Of a stretch of 64,000 bases of DNA, positions 47,307-54,723 are shown piece by piece; positions within the stretch are counted from its first letter, which is position 1, and each line of letters opens with the position of its first letter. The DNA is from Duganella lactea. Lineage in GTDB: Bacteria > Pseudomonadota > Gammaproteobacteria > Burkholderiales > Burkholderiaceae_D. The stretch lies in the NCBI RefSeq assembly GCF_009857505.1, contig NZ_WWCP01000005.1:1-64000 (forward strand), written 5' to 3'. The notes below the pieces were generated by a model. That model saw nothing but the letters and a program-made list of their open reading frames with translations. It had not been told where the DNA came from and made no database searches. Position numbers and translations under genes: made by a program.

Positions 47307-48254
47307 ATGAAACCGAATCATCGCCTACGACTGTTTGCCGCCGCCTGCTGGCTGTTCGGCGTTCCTCTGCCTGACCATGAGCCGGCCGTGGTCGGGCGGC
47401 CGATCATACGCTTCATGGTCATTCTGCTGCTGGGCGCCAGCATCGGTTACCTGATCGTCTGCTGCGCCAGCGCCGCGCAGGATTTCGTCAACGGCTTTTA
47501 CGCCGGCTTTTACGCGGATGAGCCATTGCCGCCAGAGGTTCGGTGGAATATTCCGCTGGGAGTGTTGACAGGCGCGTTGCTGTCGGCACTGCTGTTTGCG
47601 CAAAGCCGCGTCATGAAGTCCGCCATCCTGCTGACTGGCGACCGTCTGAACCTTGAGCGCGAGCGAGCCAATCGCCAGCAACTGGAAGCGGAGTTGCGTC
47701 TGATGAAGGCGCAAATTGAACCGCATTTCCTGTTCAATACCTTGGGCGCGGTCCAGCAACTGGCGGAGGGCAAAGCGCCACAAGCCGCCGGGCTGACCGC
47801 CGAGCTGATTACCTTCCTGCGCGCGACCATGAGCAGTTTGCGCGCCGACACCATCCGCCTCGCTGATGACAGCGCGGTGTGCGCCGCCTACCTGCGCATC
47901 ATGCAGGTCCGTCTCGGCGCGCGTCTGACGTTCTCCGTGGACTGCCCGCCCACGCTGGCTGACTTTCAGTTGCCGACCACTTTGCTGCTTATATTGGTCG
48001 AGAATGCGGTCAAACACGGCATCGAACGCGCGCCCACAGGTGGACATATCGACATCGCCGCCGCGCGGCAGGAGAGCCAGGTGGTTATCACGGTGGCCGA
48101 CACCGGCGCCGGGTTCGGTGCGACGGTAGGCCAGGGCGTCGGTCTGCAGCATATCCGTGATCGCCTGGCACTGGTCTACGGCGACAATGCCCGCCTGACG
48201 ATCAAGGAGAACAGGCCGAGCGGCGTTATCGCCCGCCTCTATATCCCTGTATGA
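47307..48254 (+). CDS. LytS-type sensor histidine kinase
   Basis: A ~315-residue kinase of the LytS/YehU (His_kinase, PF06580) type. Two membrane helices occur in residues about 30-100. The phospho-acceptor box is LMKAQIEPHFLFNTLGAVQQL, and LLILVENAVKHGIE plus ADTGAGFG form the ATP-binding domain. The start is uncertain: ATG 47307 is chosen, while ATG 47220 would add 29 residues. The final ATGA overlaps the response-regulator gene. The signal is unknown. It sits between the nitrate ABC operon and the narK leader. Confidence 0.85.
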   Translation: MKPNHRLRLFAAACWLFGVPLPDHEPAVVGRPIIRFMVILLLGASIGYLIVCCASAAQDFVNGFYAGFYADEPLPPEVRWNIPLGVLTGALLSALLFAQSRVMKSAILLTGDRLNLERERANRQQLEAELRLMKAQIEPHFLFNTLGAVQQLAEGKAPQAAGLTAELITFLRATMSSLRADTIRLADDSAVCAAYLRIMQVRLGARLTFSVDCPPTLADFQLPTTLLLILVENAVKHGIERAPTGGHIDIAAARQESQVVITVADTGAGFGATVGQGVGLQHIRDRLALVYGDNARLTIKENRPSGVIARLYIPV

Positions 48255-48979
48255 ACATTCTGATCGCGGAGGACGAACCACTGATGCGTGAGCGGTTGCT
48301 CGCGCAGCTGGCGCAGGCTTGGCCGGACGCGCGCATCGTCGCGGTGGCGGAAAACGGCAACGACGCCTGGGATGCCTGGCTTGAACACGAGCCGGACCTG
48401 GTCTTCCTCGACATTCAGATGCCTGGCCTGAGCGGCCTGGAAGTCGCGCGCCGCATTGCAGAGCGCTCCCACATTGTATTCGTAACGGCCTACGACCAGC
48501 ACGCGCTGGAAGCTTTCCAGCGCGGCGCGGTGGATTATCTGCTAAAGCCAGTGGAGCTGGCGGCACTGGAACGCACGGTAGAGCGTCTGCGGCGTCGCAC
48601 GCAATGCCCGGCGGCGCTGGCGCCGGTACTGAAACAGATCGAGGAGGCCGCGCCGCAGCGCCTCAAATGGCTAAAGGCCAGCGTCGGCAAGCAAATCCGT
48701 CTGATTAATGTGACCGACGTGCTGTTTCTGCAATCGGACACCAAATACACCCGCGTAGTGCTGGCCGACGGCGAAGCCCTGATCCGTATTGCCCTCAAAG
48801 ACCTGCTGGAAGGGCTGGACCCGGAACTGTTCTGGCAAATCCATCGCGGCACGATCGTCAACGCCCACGCTATCGCGGTGGTCGAGCGGACTGATAACGA
48901 ACGCCTGCACCTGACGGTAAAAGGCAGCAGCGAGGTGCTGGTGGTCAGCCGCACTTTCACCCATCAGTTCCGCGACTAG
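48251..48979 (+). CDS. LytTR-family response regulator
   Basis: A 242-residue regulator. The N-terminal receiver has the acceptor Asp in LVFLDIQMPGLSG and conserved Lys in DYLLKPVEL. The C-terminal LytTR DNA-binding domain spans about residues 140-240 (RLKWLKASVGKQIRLINVTDVLFLQSDTKYTRVV...WQIHRGTIVN). It is coupled to the LytS-type kinase. Targets are not evident; the neighbouring sigma-54 leader of narK is an obvious candidate. Confidence 0.92.
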   Translation: MNILIAEDEPLMRERLLAQLAQAWPDARIVAVAENGNDAWDAWLEHEPDLVFLDIQMPGLSGLEVARRIAERSHIVFVTAYDQHALEAFQRGAVDYLLKPVELAALERTVERLRRRTQCPAALAPVLKQIEEAAPQRLKWLKASVGKQIRLINVTDVLFLQSDTKYTRVVLADGEALIRIALKDLLEGLDPELFWQIHRGTIVNAHAIAVVERTDNERLHLTVKGSSEVLVVSRTFTHQFRD

Positions 48980-49033
48980 ATTGGTATTGATCGCCGGCAA
49001 GCCGACGCCCGAAGCCTCACCGCGCACCGCGAT

Positions 49034-49052
49034 GCGCACCGATAGCGTGCGC
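49034..49052. promoter_or_regulatory. NtrC-like upstream activating site
   Basis: GCGCAC-N7-GTGCGC is a perfect palindrome containing GCAC-N7-GTGC, the core of NtrC enhancer sites. It is about 85 bp upstream of the -24 element of the sigma-54 promoter at 49136, a normal enhancer distance. Confidence 0.5.
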
Positions 49053-49135
49053 CATGCACCGTGAAATCGCACCGCACCATTTTTTAGAACGCCATAAAAC
49101 AGCGCATCCTCTCTGAAAATGCGGCTTCCGAGGGG

Positions 49136-49150
49136 TGGCACGGCTCTTGC
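49136..49150 (+). promoter_or_regulatory. Sigma-54 promoter of the narK-nirBD-nasA operon
   Basis: TGGCACGGCTCTTGC matches the RpoN consensus perfectly at the GG (49137-49138) and GC (49149-49150) cores with correct spacing. It heads a 157-nt leader before narK. The 156 nt before it (48980-49135) hold an NtrC-like site and no gene. Confidence 0.85.
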
Positions 49151-49164
49151 AAAGCATAGGGCAA

Positions 49165-49243
49165 GAGGTCAACGGCGATCTCCCAGAAACACACGAATTC
49201 ATAGCTGGTCCAAGGACGGACTGGCAGGACAACGGCGTCCGCC
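49165..49243 (+). promoter_or_regulatory. ANTAR dual-hairpin RNA motif, leader 2
   Basis: P1 is GAGGTC-AACGGC-GATCTC (49165-49182, one G-U pair). P2 is GGAC-AACGGC-GTCC (49227-49240), extended by GGC/GCC with a bulged A. Both loops are AACGGC, identical to loop P2 of leader 1, with A1 and G4. The terminator's 5' arm (49234-49242) lies inside P2, so P2 formation blocks termination. Confidence 0.82.
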
Positions 49244-49285
49244 CAACCCGGTCTTTGAGGCCTACGGTTGCGCGGACGCCTTTTT
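49234..49285 (+). terminator. Leader terminator before narK
   Basis: GGCGTCCGC (49234-49242) pairs perfectly with GCGGACGCC (49272-49280), with an inner CAACC/GGTTG stem, then five T residues. It ends 21 nt before narK and competes with ANTAR hairpin P2. Confidence 0.88.
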
Positions 49286-49306
49286 GTTTTCTGAACGGGA
49301 TAAAAA

Positions 49307-50602
49307 ATGGCCAGCAAAGCTACCAGCATCAAGCTCTTCTCGATTTCAACGCCGCAGATGCGGGCGTTCCACTTGACCTGGATGGCGTTCTTCGTCTGCT
49401 TCTTCGCGTGGTTCGCCTGCGCGCCGTTGATGCCGGTGATCAAAGGGGAGTTCGGCCTCACGCCAGGCCAAATCGCCAATATCAATATCGCGGCCGTTGC
49501 CGTCACCATTCTCGTGCGCCTGATCGTCGGCCCGTTGTGCGATCACTTCGGCCCACGCAAAGCCTATACCGGCTTGCTGCTGCTGGGTTCCATCCCGGTC
49601 ATCGGCGTGGCCTTCGCGCAGAGCTACGAGAGCTTCCTGTTCTTCCGCCTCGCCATCGGCGCGGCCGGCGCCAGCTTCGTCATCACCCAATATCACACCT
49701 CGGTGATGTTCGGCCCTAAAGTGGTGGGCACCGCCAACGCCGCCGCAGCGGGTTGGGGCAATGCCGGCGGCGGTGTGGCGCAAGCCTTGATGCCGCTGCT
49801 GATGACCGCCATGATCATGCTGGGCGTGAGCGAAGGCTTCGGCTGGCGCGCCGCGCTGATCGTGCCGGGCGTGCTGATGATCATCATGGCCTTCGTCTAC
49901 TACCGCTACACGCAGGACTGCCCGCAGGGAAATTTCAGCGATCTGCGCGCCGCTGGCGTGACGATCAAAGGTGGAAAGAAGGGCGGCTGGGATTCGTTCA
50001 AGCTGGCCGCCGCCAACTATCGCGTATGGCTGCTGTTCATCACCTACGGCGCCTGCTTCGGCATCGAGATCTTCATCCACAACATCGCCGCGATCTACTA
50101 CGTCGATCACTTCAAACTGACGCTGGCGCAAGCTGGCATGGCCGCCGGCAGCTTCGGTCTGCTGGCGTTGTTCGCCCGCGCGCTGGGCGGCTGGGTGTCG
50201 GACAAATTCGCGGCCAAGGGCAATCTGAATAGCCGCGTCACGCTGCTGTTCGTGCTGATGCTGGGCGAAGGCGCTGGCCTGCTGATGTTTGCCCACGCCG
50301 GCAACGCCATGCTGGCGATTGGTGCGATGCTGGTCTTCGGTCTGTTCACTCATATGGCCTGCGGCGCGACCTACGCCGTGGTGCCGTTCGTCGACAAGCG
50401 CGCGCTCGGCGGCGTGGCCGGCATCATCGGCGCCGGCGGCAATGTGGGCGCCGTCGCCGCCGGCTTCCTGATGAAGGGTACCGGCGATGTGCAGCAGACA
50501 CTGAGCATTCTCGGTGTGCTGGTCGCCATCTCCGCACTGTGCGCACTGGCGGCGCGCTTCAGCGCGGACACCGTCGAACAATCCGCAATCGCTACCGCTT
50601 AA
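49307..50602 (+). CDS. narK: Nitrate/nitrite transporter, NarK/NasA-type MFS
   Basis: A 431-residue major-facilitator protein with about 12 membrane helices. RLIVGPLCDHFGPRKAY is the MFS motif between helices 2 and 3, and the two nitrate-signature regions are recognisable (GWGNAGGGVAQALMPL and GAGGNVGAVAAGFLMK). The second nitrate importer of the cluster, it starts the operon with nirB, nirD, the FAD protein and nasA. Expression depends on sigma-54 and the ANTAR leader. Confidence 0.93.
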   Translation: MASKATSIKLFSISTPQMRAFHLTWMAFFVCFFAWFACAPLMPVIKGEFGLTPGQIANINIAAVAVTILVRLIVGPLCDHFGPRKAYTGLLLLGSIPVIGVAFAQSYESFLFFRLAIGAAGASFVITQYHTSVMFGPKVVGTANAAAAGWGNAGGGVAQALMPLLMTAMIMLGVSEGFGWRAALIVPGVLMIIMAFVYYRYTQDCPQGNFSDLRAAGVTIKGGKKGGWDSFKLAAANYRVWLLFITYGACFGIEIFIHNIAAIYYVDHFKLTLAQAGMAAGSFGLLALFARALGGWVSDKFAAKGNLNSRVTLLFVLMLGEGAGLLMFAHAGNAMLAIGAMLVFGLFTHMACGATYAVVPFVDKRALGGVAGIIGAGGNVGAVAAGFLMKGTGDVQQTLSILGVLVAISALCALAARFSADTVEQSAIATA

Positions 50603-50613
50603 TAGGGCGCATC

Positions 50614-53145
50614 ATGAAAATTATCGTTATCGGCCACGGCATGGTGGGTCACAAATTCCTGGAAAGCCTGGCCAACAGCGGCGTCGGCCATCTGCAGGTG
50701 ACGGTGCTGTGCGAGGAGCCGCGTCCTGCCTACGACCGCGTGCACCTGTCCGAGTTCTTCTCCGGTAAAACCGCCGAAGACCTGTCGCTGGTGAAGCCTG
50801 GCTTCTTCGAGCGCGACGACATGGTGCTGCGTCTGAACACCCGCGCCACCGCCATCGACACCAAGGCGAAAACCGTCACCACCGGCGAAGGCGAGGTGCT
50901 GCCATACGATAAACTGGTGATCGCCACCGGCTCGTTCCCGTTCGTGCCACCGCTGCCGGGCAAGGACCGCAAGGACTGTTTCGTCTACCGTACCATCGAA
51001 GACCTGGAGGCGATGATGGAATGCGGCCAGCGCGCCAAGACCGGTGTGGTGATCGGCGGCGGTCTGCTGGGCCTCGAATGCGCCAAGGCGCTGCGTGACC
51101 TCAAGCTGGACACGCACGTGGTGGAATTCTCGCCGCGTCTGATGGCGGTGCAGGTGGACGACCATGGCGGCCGTGTGCTGCGCCGTAAAATCGAAGAACT
51201 GGGCGTGACTGTCCACACGGGCAAGAACACCACCGTGATCGTGGATGGCGTCGAAGCGACCCACCGCATGGAGTTTGCCGACGGCGGCTATCTGGAAGCG
51301 GACATGATCGTGTTCTCGGCCGGCATCCGTCCGCGCGACATGCTGGCGAAAGAAGCCGGCTTGGCGATTGGCCCGCGCGGCGGCATCGAAATCAATAACA
51401 ACTGCATCACCTCCGATCCGCACGTGTATGCGATCGGCGAGTGCGCGTTGTGGGGCGGCTTGATCTTCGGCCTGGTGGCGCCGGGCTACGAAATGGCGCG
51501 CGTCGCCGCCAAGCATATGCTGGGCGAGGCGGCGGAATTCGCCGGCGCCGACATGAGCACCAAGCTGAAACTGATGGGCGTGGACGTGGCGTCCATCGGC
51601 GACCCGCATGGCAAGGAAGCGGGCAGCCACTCGTATCAGTTCATCGATGAGCGCAAGCAGATCTACAAGAAGATCGTGGTGTCCAGCTGCGGCAAGTATC
51701 TGCTGGGTGGCGTGATGGTCGGCGATGCCGCCGAATATGGCACGCTGCTGCAAATGATGCTGAACAAGATCGAGCTGCCGGAGTCGCCGGAGTTCCTGAT
51801 TCTGCCGCAATCCGACGGCGCGGCCAAGCCGGCGCTGGGTGTCGATGCGTTGCCGGAGTCGGCGCAGATCTGCTCCTGCAACAACATCTCCAAAGGCCAG
51901 CTGTGTGCCGCCGTGGCGAACGGCGCCAACACCATCGGCGAACTGAAATCGTGCACCAGCGCCGGCACCGCGTGCGGCGGCTGCGTGCCGCTGGTGACGC
52001 AGGTGATGAAGGCCGAGATGAAGAAGCAGGGCATGGAAGTGAACAACCATGTGTGCGAGCACTTTGCCTATTCGCGCCAGGAGCTGTTCCACCTGATCAA
52101 AGTCGGCAAGATCGCCACCTTCAACGACCTGCTGCACAAGCATGGCAAGGGCCTGGGCTGCGACGTTTGCAAGCCGCTGGCCGCCAGCATTCTGGCAACC
52201 ATCAACAACGAGTTTGTGCTGAAGAAGGAACACGCCAGCCTGCAGGACACCAACGACTACTTCCTCGGCAATATCCAGAAGGATGGCACTTACTCGGTGG
52301 TGCCGCGCATGCCAGCCGGCGAGGTCACCGCCGATGGGCTGATCGCCGTGGGCACAGTCGCCAAGAAGTATGGCCTGTACACCAAGATCACCGGCGGCGC
52401 GCGTGTCGACCTGTTTGGCGCGCGCGTCGAGCAGTTGCCGCTGATCTGGGAAGAACTGATCGCCGCCGGCTTCGAGTCCGGCCACGCGTACGGCAAGTCG
52501 CTGCGCACGGTGAAGTCCTGTGTCGGTTCGACCTGGTGCCGTTACGGTGTCGATGATTCGATCGGCCTGGCGATCGAGCTGGAAAATCGCTACAAGGGTC
52601 TGCGCACGCCGCACAAGATCAAGTTCGGCGTCTCTGGTTGCACCCGCGAGTGTGCTGAAGCGCAGGGCAAGGACGTCGGCGTGATCGCCACCGAAAAAGG
52701 CTGGAATCTTTACGTGGCCGGTAATGGCGGCATGAAGCCTCGTCATGCCGAGCTGCTGGCGACGGAGCTGGATAAGGAAACGCTGGTCAAGTACATCGAC
52801 CGCTTCCTGATGTTCTACAGCCGCACTGGCGACCGTCTGCAACGGACCAGCACCTGGCGCGAGAATCTGGAAGGCGGCCTCGATTACCTGAAGGACGTCA
52901 TCGTCAAGGACAAGCTGGGCATCGGCGCCGAGCTGGAAGCCGACATGCAACATGTGGTCAACACTTACGCTTGCGAATGGAAGGAAGCGGTCGAGAATCC
53001 GGAAACCCGCAAACGCTTCCGCCACTTCGTCAATAGCGACAAGGGCGACGAGAACGTGTTGTTCATGGAAGAGCGTGGCCAGATTCGTCCGGCCACCATC
53101 GAAGAGCGCAAGCGCGTTATCCCTATCGCAGTCAAGGCAGCTTGA
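50614..53145 (+). CDS. nirB: Assimilatory nitrite reductase [NAD(P)H], large subunit
   Basis: An 843-residue enzyme reducing nitrite to ammonium. The N-terminal FAD/NAD domain begins IIVIGHGMVGHKF, with GVVIGGGLLGLECAKAL as the NADH-binding site. A BFD-like [2Fe-2S] domain has CSCNNISKGQL and TACGGCVPL. The C-terminal sulfite-reductase-like part has GVSGCTRECAEAQGKD and SCVGSTWCRYG for the [4Fe-4S]-siroheme centre. The start ATG 50614 fits the FAD-binding N-terminus. Siroheme synthesis genes are not in the window. Confidence 0.97.
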   Translation: MKIIVIGHGMVGHKFLESLANSGVGHLQVTVLCEEPRPAYDRVHLSEFFSGKTAEDLSLVKPGFFERDDMVLRLNTRATAIDTKAKTVTTGEGEVLPYDKLVIATGSFPFVPPLPGKDRKDCFVYRTIEDLEAMMECGQRAKTGVVIGGGLLGLECAKALRDLKLDTHVVEFSPRLMAVQVDDHGGRVLRRKIEELGVTVHTGKNTTVIVDGVEATHRMEFADGGYLEADMIVFSAGIRPRDMLAKEAGLAIGPRGGIEINNNCITSDPHVYAIGECALWGGLIFGLVAPGYEMARVAAKHMLGEAAEFAGADMSTKLKLMGVDVASIGDPHGKEAGSHSYQFIDERKQIYKKIVVSSCGKYLLGGVMVGDAAEYGTLLQMMLNKIELPESPEFLILPQSDGAAKPALGVDALPESAQICSCNNISKGQLCAAVANGANTIGELKSCTSAGTACGGCVPLVTQVMKAEMKKQGMEVNNHVCEHFAYSRQELFHLIKVGKIATFNDLLHKHGKGLGCDVCKPLAASILATINNEFVLKKEHASLQDTNDYFLGNIQKDGTYSVVPRMPAGEVTADGLIAVGTVAKKYGLYTKITGGARVDLFGARVEQLPLIWEELIAAGFESGHAYGKSLRTVKSCVGSTWCRYGVDDSIGLAIELENRYKGLRTPHKIKFGVSGCTRECAEAQGKDVGVIATEKGWNLYVAGNGGMKPRHAELLATELDKETLVKYIDRFLMFYSRTGDRLQRTSTWRENLEGGLDYLKDVIVKDKLGIGAELEADMQHVVNTYACEWKEAVENPETRKRFRHFVNSDKGDENVLFMEERGQIRPATIEERKRVIPIAVKAA

Positions 53146-53155
53146 GGAGAAGATT

Positions 53156-53503
53156 ATGCACCGTGATATTCAAACCGATAACTGGATCGCCGTCTGCAAC
53201 CTGGACGACATCGTGCCCAACACCGGCGTGTGTGCGCTGCTGAATGAGATGCAGGTGGCGGTGTTCCACGTCGATGCCGGCGAGCCGAGGGTGTTCGCGA
53301 TCGATAACTATGATCCGAATTCCGAGGCCTCGGTGCTGTCGCGCGGCCTGGTTGGATCGTTGGGCGAGCGCATTGTGGTTGCGTCGCCGATCTACAAGCA
53401 TCACTTCGACCTGCAGACCGGCGAGTGCCTGGAGGCGCCGGAGCATTCGGTGGGCACCTATCCCGCCCGTATCGATGACGGAAAAGTCTGGGTAGGCCTG
53501 TGA
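53156..53503 (+). CDS. nirD: Nitrite reductase small subunit
   Basis: A 115-residue Rieske-type-fold protein that pairs with NirB. It starts 11 nt after nirB with GAGGAG just before. WIAVCNLDDIVPNTGVCALL and IYKHHFDLQTGECLE fit NirD; the usual iron-binding Cys-His pairs of true Rieske proteins are not complete, as is normal for NirD. Its stop overlaps the GTG start of the next gene. Confidence 0.93.
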   Translation: MHRDIQTDNWIAVCNLDDIVPNTGVCALLNEMQVAVFHVDAGEPRVFAIDNYDPNSEASVLSRGLVGSLGERIVVASPIYKHHFDLQTGECLEAPEHSVGTYPARIDDGKVWVGL

Positions 53504-54714
53504 AACCCGCGCTGGTCGTCATCGGCAACGGCATGGCCGGCATGCGCACGGTCGAGGAGCTGTACAAGCTCGCGCCGGACATGTACGACATCACCGTATT
53601 CGGCGCCGAGCCGCACGGTAACTACAACCGCATCCTGCTGTCGCCGGTGCTGGCGGGCGAGAAGAGCGTGGAAGACATCATGCTCAACACCCGCGAGTGG
53701 TATGTGCAGCATGGGATTACGCTGCACGCCGGCGATCCGGTCGAGCATATCGACCGTCGCAAGCGCGTGGTGCGCGCCAAATCCGGCCTGGAAGTCAAAT
53801 ACGACCGTCTGCTGATCGCCACCGGTTCCAAGCCCTTCATCATTCCGGTGCCGGGCCACCAGCTGAACGGTGTGCTAGCCTTCCGCGACATTCAGGACGT
53901 GGAGCAGATGCTGGCGATGGCGCGCAATCACCGCAACGCGGTGGTGATCGGCGGCGGTCTGCTGGGCCTTGAAGCGGCCAATGGCCTGCAACGTCAGGGC
54001 ATGAGCGTGACCGTGGTCCACGTGACGGAAGCGCTGATGAATCAGCAGCTCGACAAGCCCGCCGCCGCGTTGCTGCAAAAAGCGCTGGAAGCCAAGGGCC
54101 TCAAATTCATGATGGGCGCACAGACCGAGGAAATCCTCGGTTCTGAACGCGTGACCGGCGTGCGCTTCAAGGACGGCACCGAGATCCCCGCCGATCTGGT
54201 GGTGATGACCGCCGGCGTGCGTCCGAATATCGAACTGGCCAAGGCCGCCGGCCTGCATTGCGAACGCGCCATCGTGGTGGACGACACGCTGCAAACCTAT
54301 GACCCGCGCATCTACGCCGTCGGCGAATGCGTGCAGCACCGCAGCGCCACGTTCGGTCTGGTGGCGCCGATCTGGGATCAGGCGCGCGTTTGCGGCGCGC
54401 ATCTGGCCGGCGCCGGCGTGCGCCGCTACGTGCAGCAAACGTCGCCAACGCGGCTGAAGGTCACCGGTGTCGATCTGTACTCGGTCGGTGATTTCATCGG
54501 CGGCGAGGGCAGTGAAGACCTGGTGTTGCGCGACGCCCGCCGTGGCGTCTACAAGCGCCTGGTCATCAAGGATGGCCGCGTTACCGGTGCCGTGCTGTAT
54601 GGTGACGTCAAGGACGGCCCGTGGTACTTCAACCTGATTCAGAACCGCAGCGACATCACGCCTATCCGTCAAACCCTGTTATTTGGCGAAGCCCTGTCCA
54701 ATCGGGCCGCCTGA
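53500..54714 (+). CDS. FAD-dependent oxidoreductase (NirB N-terminal-like, probable NasA electron donor)
   Basis: A 404-residue flavoprotein beginning with GTG at 53500 inside the nirD stop (GTGA). ALVVIGNGMAGMRTVEEL binds FAD and NAVVIGGGLLGLEAANGL binds NAD(P)H; the arrangement resembles the first domain of NirB and NasB. It lacks siroheme and iron-sulfur domains. Encoded between nirD and nasA, it most likely passes electrons from NAD(P)H to the nitrate reductase. Its exact partner is inferred. Confidence 0.8.
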   Translation: MKPALVVIGNGMAGMRTVEELYKLAPDMYDITVFGAEPHGNYNRILLSPVLAGEKSVEDIMLNTREWYVQHGITLHAGDPVEHIDRRKRVVRAKSGLEVKYDRLLIATGSKPFIIPVPGHQLNGVLAFRDIQDVEQMLAMARNHRNAVVIGGGLLGLEAANGLQRQGMSVTVVHVTEALMNQQLDKPAAALLQKALEAKGLKFMMGAQTEEILGSERVTGVRFKDGTEIPADLVVMTAGVRPNIELAKAAGLHCERAIVVDDTLQTYDPRIYAVGECVQHRSATFGLVAPIWDQARVCGAHLAGAGVRRYVQQTSPTRLKVTGVDLYSVGDFIGGEGSEDLVLRDARRGVYKRLVIKDGRVTGAVLYGDVKDGPWYFNLIQNRSDITPIRQTLLFGEALSNRAA

Positions 54715-54723
54715 AGGATTATT

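Noticed and set aside
50599..53025. 808-codon antisense frame over nirB
   Set aside because: Third-position GC bias explains it; the translation has no motifs.
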